Source: JBDTLH01 sp039934875 (GTDB lineage: Bacteria; Acidobacteriota; Terriglobia; Terriglobales; Acidobacteriaceae). Taken from it: a DNA stretch of 5,290 nucleotides. Made by a program: the position numbers and the translations under genes. The notes under the pieces are model-generated. The model was not told where the DNA came from. It ran no database searches and worked only from the letters and a program-made list of their open reading frames with translations. Below are positions 1 to 5,290 of this stretch, one piece after another; the stretch's first letter is position 1, and each line of letters opens with the position of its first letter. The DNA lies in the NCBI GenBank assembly GCA_039934875.1, contig JBDTLH010000209.1:1-5290 (forward strand), read 5' to 3'.

Positions 1-1154
1 ATGTGCCGCTCAGCGAAAACGGCCTGTACATCACCGACGACACGCGTATTCGCGAGACCTTGCCCACCATCGAATACGCGGTGCGCCATGGGGCCAAACT
101 GGTCCTTGCCAGCCATCTGGGGCGGCCCAACGGCAAGTTTAATGCCAGGATGTCGCTCAAGCCGGCGGCGGAGCGCCTTCGCATGTTGCTCGACCGCGAA
201 CTCTCGCTCGATTGCAATGTCGCCTTCTCTCCCGACTGCGTCGGGCCCATTGCCGAAGAGATGGTCGAGAACCTGGAGTCAGGCCAGACGCTGCTGCTTG
301 AAAATCTGCGCTTCCACCCGGAAGAGGAGCAGAACGATGCGCCCTTCGCCGAGCAGCTTGCGAAGCTGTGCGATGTCTATGTGAATGACGCCTTCGGCAG
401 CGCCCATCGCGCCCACGCCTCCACCGAAGGGATTACACACTACGTCAGGCAATCCGCCGCCGGGCTGCTGATGCAAAAAGAACTGGACTATCTGGGCAAA
501 GCGCTCGAAGACCCGGAGCGCCCCTTTGTCGCTATTTTGGGGGGCGCGAAGGTCTCAGACAAAATTGCGGTTATCGAAAACCTGCTGGACAAGGTCGACG
601 CACTGCTCATCGGCGGAGGCATGGCCTACACCTTCCTCAAAGCACAGGGCTGCGAGGTGGGCAAGTCGCTGGTGGAGCAGGACAAGATCGACCTGGCAAA
701 GCAGACTATGGAGCGCGCGCAACAAAAGCGAGTGCGGCTGCTGCTGCCGACAGACCATGTGATCGCGACAAAATTCTCCGCCGACGCAGTCCACAAGACG
801 ATTGACGCGGACCAGCCCATTCCCGCCGACCAGATGGCGCTCGACATCGGCCCTAAAACAATAGAGCTGTTCTCCACTGAAATTGCGGAGGCGAAGACCA
901 TCGTCTGGAACGGTCCAATGGGTGTCTTTGAATTTCCCGCGTTCGCCATCGGGACCATGAAGATCGCGCTCGCCGTCGCTAATGCCACCGAGGACGGCGC
1001 GGTTTCCATCGTCGGCGGAGGAGATTCTGTCGCTGCCGTGCGGCAATCGGGCGTCGCCGATAAGATCAGCCACATCTCTACCGGCGGCGGCGCATCGCTC
1101 GAATTTCTGGAAGGCAAGACCTTACCTGGGGTCGCGGCGTTGACCGAGAAGTAA
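1..1154 (+). CDS. pgk: Phosphoglycerate kinase, 5'-truncated by window edge
   Basis: Cytosolic glycolytic enzyme that transfers phosphate between 1,3-bisphosphoglycerate and ADP, giving 3-phosphoglycerate and ATP. The frame is open from the first base: the first whole codon is the GTG at base 3, read as internal Val of the family's N-terminal FNVPL-type motif, so it is not a start. Counting that Val as residue 1, visible family motifs are SHLGRP (37-42, substrate side), ENLRFHPEEE (about 100), VNDAFGSAHRAH (about 127-138), GGAKVSDKI (from 180), GGGMAYTFL (about 205), WNGPMGVFE (from 302, nucleotide side), GGGDS (338-342) and STGGGASLEFLEGK near the C-terminus. It ends in TAA. The visible 383 residues against a usual length near 400 imply only about 20 residues are missing. 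No frameshift or lost motif is visible. No glycolytic neighbour (gap, tpiA) follows, and no clear terminator is seen after the stop. Confidence 0.98.
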   Translation, partial: VPLSENGLYITDDTRIRETLPTIEYAVRHGAKLVLASHLGRPNGKFNARMSLKPAAERLRMLLDRELSLDCNVAFSPDCVGPIAEEMVENLESGQTLLLENLRFHPEEEQNDAPFAEQLAKLCDVYVNDAFGSAHRAHASTEGITHYVRQSAAGLLMQKELDYLGKALEDPERPFVAILGGAKVSDKIAVIENLLDKVDALLIGGGMAYTFLKAQGCEVGKSLVEQDKIDLAKQTMERAQQKRVRLLLPTDHVIATKFSADAVHKTIDADQPIPADQMALDIGPKTIELFSTEIAEAKTIVWNGPMGVFEFPAFAIGTMKIALAVANATEDGAVSIVGGGDSVAAVRQSGVADKISHISTGGGASLEFLEGKTLPGVAALTEK

Positions 1155-1439
1155 ACCCTACAAATCGGTTGGCATTCTCCTGTTCCTAAATCCCTATTTC
1201 CTAAGGTCAGGTGATTCATCTTTACAGCATCTGCATCTACGCGAACGAGGATCACAACGTCATGATGACGATATTGGGCAAAATCCCTGTATCAAATTAT
1301 TTAGATCGATTCTTGTGCCAGTTGAGCGAGAAAATGGCAGAAGCAATACACGCTGAGTTGCTTCAACAGGGGAATGCAACTGGATGTCATCGCCGATGCA
1401 TCCATCCGATGCAGCAGTCAATCGAAGGGAGATTTTGAA
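1155..1439. other. Intergenic spacer upstream of the hydrolase gene
   Basis: This 285-base gap is visibly more AT-rich than its flanks and holds no convincing gene. A GTG-started plus-strand frame (1211-1438, 75 codons) matches no family I know, has no good ribosome binding site and is probably chance. Small repeats are present: TTCCTAA at 1183-1189 and 1198-1204, and CCGATGCA at 1393-1400 and 1406-1413. A short inverted repeat GTTGC/GCAAC lies at 1357-1361 and 1376-1380. The promoter of the hydrolase gene is presumably here, but only weak candidates are visible, such as TTGGGC at 1274-1279 followed by an AT-rich stretch near 1295-1306. Confidence 0.5.
1425..1431 (+). promoter_or_regulatory. 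Ribosome binding site fixing the hydrolase start
   Basis: AAGGGAG lies 8 bases before the ATG at 1440. This favours that start over the in-frame ATG at 1374, whose purine stretch (AGGGGA) abuts the start codon and which would add 22 residues unlike the family's N-terminus. Confidence 0.7.
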
Positions 1440-2135
1440 ATGACAACCAAACCAACTGTCATTTTGGTGCATGGGTTTTGGGGTGGCGCCGCGCACTGGA
1501 GCAAGGTTATTACCCGTCTGAACAAGAAGGGTTACACATCGATCTTCGCGGTGGAGAACCCGCTGACCTCGCTCGCCGATGATGCCGAACGTACACGCAA
1601 GATGATTGCGCAGCAGAAGGGACCGGTGCTCCTGGTTGGACATTCCTACGGCGGGGCAGTCATCACCCAAGCCGGCGATCAACCCAACGTCGTTGGCCTG
1701 GTATACATCGCGGCTTTCGCCCCCGATGACGGAGAAAGCCCCGGTGGAATCACTGCCGCCAATCCCCCGGCAGCTGCTGCGAACCTCTTTCCTGACAGCG
1801 ATGGATATCTTTGGGTTAAGCAGGACAAATTTCATGAGAGTTTTTGCCAAGACCTGACGGCGGAAGAAGGTCTGGTGATGGCGGTTACGCAAAAAGCGCC
1901 CCTCGCCAGCACGTTCGGGGATAAGATTACTGCGCCGGCATGGAAGAATAAGCCGTCGTGGTATCAGATCTCAAGCAATGACCGAATGATCAACCCTGAA
2001 AACGAGAAGATGATGTCTAAAAGGCTGGGAGCAGAAAAAATCATCACGCTGGAATCAAGCCATGCATCACTTGCGTCGAGGCCGGATGAAGTGACAGCAC
2101 TGATCGACGAAGCTGCCACTACCTCCAAAGTTTAG
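1440..2135 (+). CDS. Alpha/beta-hydrolase family protein
   Basis: Predicted 231-residue soluble hydrolase of the alpha/beta-hydrolase fold (AB_hydrolase-6-like, related to small esterases and plant salicylate-esterase-like proteins). The first strand VILVHGFWGG (7-16) carries the HG oxyanion-hole motif. The nucleophile elbow GHSYGG places Ser69. Asp181 in SSNDRMI is the likely acid and His208 in SSHASL the likely base, so the catalytic triad is complete. A variable Ala/Pro-rich cap lies at about 95-165. There is no signal peptide or membrane segment, so it is probably cytoplasmic. The start at 1440 follows a good ribosome binding site; the protein starts two residues before the KPTVILVHG strand, as expected. 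It stands alone between pgk and a convergent operon, so context says nothing about substrate. Esterase, lactonase or dehalogenase-like activity cannot be told apart from the sequence alone. Confidence 0.9.
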   Translation: MTTKPTVILVHGFWGGAAHWSKVITRLNKKGYTSIFAVENPLTSLADDAERTRKMIAQQKGPVLLVGHSYGGAVITQAGDQPNVVGLVYIAAFAPDDGESPGGITAANPPAAAANLFPDSDGYLWVKQDKFHESFCQDLTAEEGLVMAVTQKAPLASTFGDKITAPAWKNKPSWYQISSNDRMINPENEKMMSKRLGAEKIITLESSHASLASRPDEVTALIDEAATTSKV

Positions 2136-2140
2136 AACAG

Positions 2141-2157
2141 GCCCTAACCCCTAGGGC
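2141..2157. terminator. Hairpin between convergent genes, possible terminator
   Basis: A perfect 6-bp inverted repeat GCCCTA/TAGGGC with a 5-base loop (ACCCC) lies between the hydrolase stop (2135) and the stop of the minus-strand exported-protein gene (2163). The position suits a terminator serving both directions. However, the tract after the stem is AAAATCT on the plus strand and only moderately T-rich on the minus strand (CTGTTCTAAACTTT), so intrinsic termination would be weak. It may act with Rho or merely protect transcript ends. Confidence 0.4.
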
Positions 2158-2162
2158 AAAAT

Positions 2163-2903
2163 CTACCACTCCGCCTTGCGATACACCTCTCGCCCGTCCG
2201 CACGGGTGAGCACCAGATTGCCCTCCTCATCGAACGAGATCTTGCTCTCCTGCGCCTTGCCGCCGAACTCGAGCCGCAGCGTGCCGTCGCTTGCGAGGTC
2301 CCACCGGCCACTCTGCTGGCTCAACGGAATGCGCACGTATAGACGACCATCCGGCTCGTAGTAGTAGCGCCCCTTCTGCGCGATCTCCATGCGCTTCGCC
2401 TTCTCCGACTCGGTCATGTCTGCCATTGCAGGCAAACTTCGAAGGTCGCGCTTCCACTCGCCCACAATCTTCGCGCCAGCGCTCTTCGCCTCCGGCAACG
2501 ATGCATTCTTCTCGCCTGGAGTGACGCGCACGAACTCCGCCGACTCATGGCTCTCGCTGTTCGTCTCCTTCATCGAATCGCCGTTCAGTACCACGGTTGA
2601 CACCTGCTTGACGTCCTCGGGATCATCCGCATCGACGACGATCAACTGCTTCCCATCAAAGTTATAGTTGAGGTCTTCGACGATTCCAGTAGAGAGGGTC
2701 GCCGTCCCATCGGACGCGAGGGATAGCGTGATTCCCGTGCTGGCGTCGGCTTTTGGGGGCTGCTCCCAAACGCCAACAATCCGCTTCGCCACGAACGCAA
2801 GGTTCTGGGTGGTGACAACGGATTCATGAGTGGCTTGCGCAGGCGCAGGAGGTGGCACAGACGGCGCCTGCAGTCCCAGCAGCAGGAATGCGAGGGTAAT
2901 CAA
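2163..2903 (-). CDS. Exported protein, two lipocalin-like halves, unknown function
   Basis: I do not recognise a named family. The 246-residue product begins with a hydrophobic run (ITLAFLLLGLQA, 2-13), then a Pro/Ala-rich stretch (PSVPPPAPAQA) that suits a signal-peptide cleavage region, so export is likely. The mature part looks like two related beta-rich units: IVGVW at 42-46, followed by LASDGTATL, and IVGEW at 146-150, followed by LASDGTLRL. Both units read like lipocalin-like small barrels that open with a G-x-W signature; there is no visible catalytic motif. The start is a TTG overlapping the lepB TGA as TTGA, so translation is probably coupled to lepB. The frame stays open upstream and an in-frame CTG at 2931-2933 would add LARGQGRVAA, giving the signal peptide the positive n-region it otherwise lacks, so the true start is uncertain. 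Last gene of the three-gene operon. Confidence 0.75.
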   Translation of the reverse strand: MITLAFLLLGLQAPSVPPPAPAQATHESVVTTQNLAFVAKRIVGVWEQPPKADASTGITLSLASDGTATLSTGIVEDLNYNFDGKQLIVVDADDPEDVKQVSTVVLNGDSMKETNSESHESAEFVRVTPGEKNASLPEAKSAGAKIVGEWKRDLRSLPAMADMTESEKAKRMEIAQKGRYYYEPDGRLYVRIPLSQQSGRWDLASDGTLRLEFGGKAQESKISFDEEGNLVLTRADGREVYRKAEW

Positions 2904-3448
2904 TGCAGCAACCCGGCCTTGTCCACGGGCCAGTAAGAGAAGACCGCCTTGCCGTAAATATAGGCCCGCGCCACTGGACCGAACTCGCGGCTGTCGTTCG
3001 ATAAAGAACGATGGTCGCCGAGGACAAAGAAATCGCCCGGCGGAACCACCGTCTCAGGATAAGAGCGCTCATCGCGGTAGTCCCCCGGCACATAGCCCTC
3101 ACGCAACGGCACATCGTTCACGTAAACTTCGCCGTCATCGATGCGCACGCGGTCGCCGCCTACCGCAATCACGCGCTTGATATAGCTCTTGGAAACATCA
3201 TAGGGATAGTGGAAGACCACAATGTCTCCACGCTCGATATGCTCAAAGCGATAGACGAACTTGTTGATAAAGATGCGCTCCTGGTCCTGCAAGCAAGGCA
3301 GCATGGAGGTGCCCTCGACCTTCACCGGCTGATAAAGAAACACGATGCAGAACGCCGCGATGGCGAGCGACACGATCAAATCGCGCAGCCAATGAATGGC
3401 TTCCAGCCTTCGAGATGGCGGCGTAAGCTCGGTGGGAATCTCTTGCAT
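2900..3448 (-). CDS. lepB: Signal peptidase I
   Basis: Membrane-bound serine protease (family S26) that removes signal peptides from exported proteins on the outer face of the cytoplasmic membrane. The 182-residue product has a short cytosolic N-terminus, one membrane anchor at about 22-40 (LRDLIVSLAIAAFCIVFLY), then the catalytic Ser48 in EGTSMLP and the general-base Lys91 in SYIKRVIAVGGD. The later conserved box reads GDHRSLSNDSREFGPV (144-159), where most relatives have GDNR; the Asn is His146 here, while the D-S-R part is intact. The length and single anchor resemble the short type rather than the two-anchor E. coli enzyme of about 320 residues. The ATG follows AGGAG with essentially no spacer, 10 bases after the acyltransferase stop; the next gene overlaps its stop by 4 bases. 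It could be the main enzyme or one of several paralogues. Confidence 0.95.
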   Translation of the reverse strand: MQEIPTELTPPSRRLEAIHWLRDLIVSLAIAAFCIVFLYQPVKVEGTSMLPCLQDQERIFINKFVYRFEHIERGDIVVFHYPYDVSKSYIKRVIAVGGDRVRIDDGEVYVNDVPLREGYVPGDYRDERSYPETVVPPGDFFVLGDHRSLSNDSREFGPVARAYIYGKAVFSYWPVDKAGLLH

Positions 3449-3458
3449 CTCCTATTCA

Positions 3459-4436
3459 TTATACGAAGTTGGCGGCAAAGGGGGAGCGCCACGCCAGCCA
3501 TTCCGCCGCCGCCCGTACTTCGGAAGCTGTCGCATGCACGCTTCTCAATTGCGCCACACCGCTCGCCATCCGCAGTTTGTAAGGCTGCTCGCCGGTCATA
3601 TAGTCGCAGCTTCGCCCGGCCGCGAGCGCCCGCCTGGTCATTTCATAGAGGAGCACCATCCCCGGAGAATAATGCGCCCACTCCGTGTCATACCAATTGG
3701 TGTAAAAGCGGAGCACGGCGCGATCTCTAAGCGCCACTGCGGCGGCAATAATCTCGCCTTCGCGCTCCAACGTCTTCACCTCCAGACTGGTATGCAATGC
3801 CGCGAACGCCTCCAGCAGCATCAGCACCCGCGCAGGATCGTGAAACAAGCTCTCCGGATCAACTTCAGCTTTCCTCTGGTAGAGCCATCGCAGCAATTCC
3901 GCATCTGCCCCATCGCGTTCGCATATTTTGAAACCCAGGCGCTCCAGCTTACGCTGGCGGCTGAACATGCGATGGTGCTTTCGTGCGAATTCTTCCGCGC
4001 TTGATTTCGCCGCATCATGGTAAGGCGCAGCCGCAAATGACTGTGTCGAGAGTTGGTCCAAAATCGCGTGGTGGTCTGGTTTCAGTGCGGTAAAGCGTAG
4101 CGCAAGGTCGGTGTCTGCCAACGCTCTCCAGGCGATCGCAATGCTCTGCCCTTCTGGATTGGTAGTCAGGATTCCGCGGTAATCACTGAGTTTCTCGCCC
4201 AAAAGCGTGAGAGCGCCGTCGGCTAAGGCAGCAGGGATGACGGTCGCCTCGTCGCCCCCCTGGACGGCGATTACATAGGGCTGTTCGCGATCAGAAAAGT
4301 GCCCTGCGGCCGCCCGGTTCCACTCGAAGGATTGGAAAATGGTCGCGAACGGGTCCGCTGCCATACATCTTCGCCATAGCGGAGCAAGTTCATCCATCTC
4401 CTCCGCGCAACGCGCGATGACTGTCTTAAGCGCCAT
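3459..4436 (-). CDS. CelD/FemAB-like GNAT acyltransferase
   Basis: Predicted 325-residue cytoplasmic acyltransferase of the CelD/BcsL group (GNAT fold, Acetyltransf_6-like, related to FemAB peptidyltransferases). These proteins are commonly found with cell-surface polysaccharide or cellulose genes, but their substrates are mostly unknown. The N-terminal half has the family's FQSFEWNRAAAGHF stretch (about 34-47). The C-terminal GNAT half shows EGEIIAAAVALRDRAVLRFY, then YSPGMVLLYEM (256-266, the likely acyl-CoA-binding loop and helix) and DYMTGEQPYKLRMA (278-291), matching the family's D-x-x-x-G-x-x-x-Y-K-x-R signature. No signal peptide or membrane segment is visible. The ATG at 4436 has a nearby AAGG only 3 bases upstream, so the ribosome site is mediocre; Met14, just behind GGAGG, is a less likely alternative. 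First gene of the operon with lepB. No polysaccharide genes are visible, so the acceptor cannot be inferred. Confidence 0.85.
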   Translation of the reverse strand: MALKTVIARCAEEMDELAPLWRRCMAADPFATIFQSFEWNRAAAGHFSDREQPYVIAVQGGDEATVIPAALADGALTLLGEKLSDYRGILTTNPEGQSIAIAWRALADTDLALRFTALKPDHHAILDQLSTQSFAAAPYHDAAKSSAEEFARKHHRMFSRQRKLERLGFKICERDGADAELLRWLYQRKAEVDPESLFHDPARVLMLLEAFAALHTSLEVKTLEREGEIIAAAVALRDRAVLRFYTNWYDTEWAHYSPGMVLLYEMTRRALAAGRSCDYMTGEQPYKLRMASGVAQLRSVHATASEVRAAAEWLAWRSPFAANFV

Positions 4437-4501
4437 TTACCTTGTGTAGATGCTGTTCAGCACCTTGGATGAAGCGGTTGCTGTAAAATCCGGTCGGATC
4501 A

Positions 4502-4531
4502 TTGACCTTCAGCGCTCCACCCGCCTAAAAT
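4502..4531 (+). promoter_or_regulatory. Sigma70-type promoter of the FTR1 gene
   Basis: TTGACC (4502-4507) matches 5 of 6 bases of the -35 consensus and TAAAAT (4526-4531) matches 5 of 6 of the -10 consensus, separated by 18 bases. The transcription start is predicted near 4538, giving a leader of about 30 bases before the ATG at 4570. It is the best promoter-like sequence in the window and sits in the expected place ahead of the permease gene. Confidence 0.65.
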
Positions 4532-4538
4532 GGATATT

Positions 4539-4557
4539 GAAATTGATTTTCATTTTC
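4539..4557 (+). promoter_or_regulatory. Fur-box-like operator
   Basis: GAAATTGATTTTCATTTTC matches the classical 19-base Fur consensus (GATAATGATAATCATTATC) at 14 of 19 positions and is flanked by an inverted repeat TGAAA (4538-4542) / TTTCA (4554-4558). It begins at the predicted transcription start of the iron permease gene, where a bound repressor would block the polymerase. The family match is known biology; actual binding by Fur is inferred. Confidence 0.7.
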
Positions 4558-4569
4558 ATATAGGAATCC

Positions 4570-5290
4570 ATGCTCTCCTCTCTGGTCGTCATGCTGCGTG
4601 AAGGCGTCGAAGCCGCTCTAATTATCGGCATTGTGCTCGCTTATCTCGCGAAAATAGGGCGAAATGAGCTAAAAAAAGCCGTTTTTTTCGGCCTGGGAGC
4701 AGCCATCGCCGCCAGCATTCTGCTCGCCGTCGTATTCAGCCGCCTTAACTTCAATACCGACAAGTTCGAGGGCTGGGTGATGCTGGTGGCCGCCGTTTTC
4801 GTCATTAGCATGATCATTTTTATGATGAAAACCGCCCGTTTCCTCAAAAAACACATCGAAGAACGCCTTAGCGAATTGAGCAGTGTCGACTCCTCTTCCT
4901 CCTCATTTTCCTGGGGAGTGTTCCTCTTCATTTTCCTCATGGTGCTGCGCGAGGGGGTGGAGACGGTGCTCGTGCTCTCCGCCGTCTCCCTCGATACCAC
5001 AGCGCTCGCCAGCTTTCTGGGAACGCTGGTCGGGATCGCGCTCTCTGTGGTCTTCGGTGTGATGTTTGTGAAGGGCAGCGTGCGCATCAACCTGCAACGC
5101 TTCTTCAAGGTGACCAGCGTGATCCTCGTCTTTGTGGCCGCTCAACTGCTGCTCTCCGGCTTCCACGAGCTCAGCGAGGCCGGAGTGCTGCCCTCGAGCC
5201 ACCGTGAAATGGCGCTCATCGGGCCGATTGTGCGCAACGAAGTGTTCTTTTTCATCACCATTCTCGCACTTGCCGGACTGATGGTGCTCT
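4570..5290 (+). CDS. FTR1-family iron permease, 3'-truncated by window edge
   Basis: Polytopic cytoplasmic-membrane iron permease of the FTR1/EfeU family, importing ferric or ferrous iron. From ATG 4570, 240 codons are open to the window end. Two REGVE motifs, the paired REXXE iron-binding signature, lie at Arg10-Glu14 and Arg127-Glu131, each inside a membrane helix. Hydrophobic segments at about 3-26, 36-57, 67-88, 115-137, 145-168, 179-198 and from 224 fit the family's seven-helix plan. A charged loop at about 88-114 ends in five consecutive serines (VDSSSSSFSW). EfeU-type members are about 280 residues, so roughly the last 40 are missing, unless it is a longer version with a C-terminal fusion. 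An AGGA at 4562-4565 precedes the ATG by 4 bases. A promoter and Fur-like box upstream suggest iron repression. Partner genes such as EfeO/EfeB or a cytochrome would lie beyond the right edge and cannot be checked. Confidence 0.92.
   Translation, partial: MLSSLVVMLREGVEAALIIGIVLAYLAKIGRNELKKAVFFGLGAAIAASILLAVVFSRLNFNTDKFEGWVMLVAAVFVISMIIFMMKTARFLKKHIEERLSELSSVDSSSSSFSWGVFLFIFLMVLREGVETVLVLSAVSLDTTALASFLGTLVGIALSVVFGVMFVKGSVRINLQRFFKVTSVILVFVAAQLLLSGFHELSEAGVLPSSHREMALIGPIVRNEVFFFITILALAGLMVL

Noticed and set aside
1211..1438. 75-codon plus-strand frame ending two bases before the hydrolase ATG
   Set aside because: GTG start without a ribosome binding site, no recognisable family, and a composition that looks like random spacer sequence.
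1260..1892. 210-codon minus-strand frame opposite the hydrolase
   Set aside because: It lies antisense to a hydrolase gene with complete family motifs and shows no domain of its own; it is a shadow frame.
3458..3463. Perfect TATAAT on the minus strand just before lepB
   Set aside because: No -35 element at 16-18 bases upstream, and the implied start would fall on the ribosome binding site. The bases overlap the acyltransferase stop codon, so lepB is more likely read from the operon promoter.
3457..3470. 14-base exact match (CATTATACGAAGTT) to part of the phage P1 loxP site
   Set aside because: The opposite 13-base arm is absent upstream, and the bases are the coding end (Asn-Phe-Val-stop) of the acyltransferase gene plus the spacer before lepB. 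Best explained as chance.
4450..4563. 37-residue plus-strand frame beginning MLFSTLDEAVAV, ending in a hydrophobic tail before FTR1
   Set aside because: It has no ribosome binding site, and the best FTR1 promoter and Fur-like box lie inside it, so it would not be on the predicted transcript from its start.
4641..5108. 155-codon minus-strand frame opposite the FTR1 gene, rich in Lys, Arg, Thr and Ser
   Set aside because: It is antisense to a clear membrane permease with both REGVE motifs; its low-complexity composition comes from the reverse complement of hydrophobic codons.

Overview
This 5,290-base window looks like ordinary chromosomal DNA from a GC-rich, Gram-negative-type bacterium. Protein style (Pgk, a short single-anchor signal peptidase, a CelD-like acyltransferase) is compatible with an acidobacterium, but that placement is an impression, not a search result. 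Gene density is high. No RNA gene, insertion sequence, CRISPR array or phage gene was seen.

Layout. (1) Bases 1-1154, plus strand: phosphoglycerate kinase (pgk), lacking only about its first 20 residues, which lie off the left edge. (2) Bases 1155-1439: a 285-base spacer with no convincing gene. (3) Bases 1440-2135, plus strand: a 231-residue alpha/beta-hydrolase with a complete Ser-Asp-His set. (4) A small perfect hairpin at 2141-2157 sits between convergent genes. (5) Bases 4436 down to 2163, minus strand: a tight three-gene operon of a CelD/FemAB-like GNAT acyltransferase, signal peptidase I (lepB) and an exported protein of unknown function with two lipocalin-like halves. The gaps are 10 bases and then a 4-base TTGA overlap. 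(6) Bases 4437-4569: a divergent intergenic region holding a good sigma70-type promoter with a Fur-box-like site at the predicted transcription start. (7) Bases 4570-5290, plus strand: an FTR1-family iron permease running off the right edge, with both REGVE iron-binding motifs.

How it fits together. The clearest regulatory logic is iron: an FTR1 permease behind a promoter whose start point is covered by a predicted Fur operator, so it should be repressed when iron is plentiful. The minus-strand operon is a cell-envelope unit (acyl transfer, signal-peptide cleavage, exported protein), but nothing links its members beyond co-transcription. I found no clear evidence of a novel multi-gene system. 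The points most worth a second look are the Fur/promoter arrangement, the lepB-coupled exported protein and a possible gene remnant beneath the divergent promoter.
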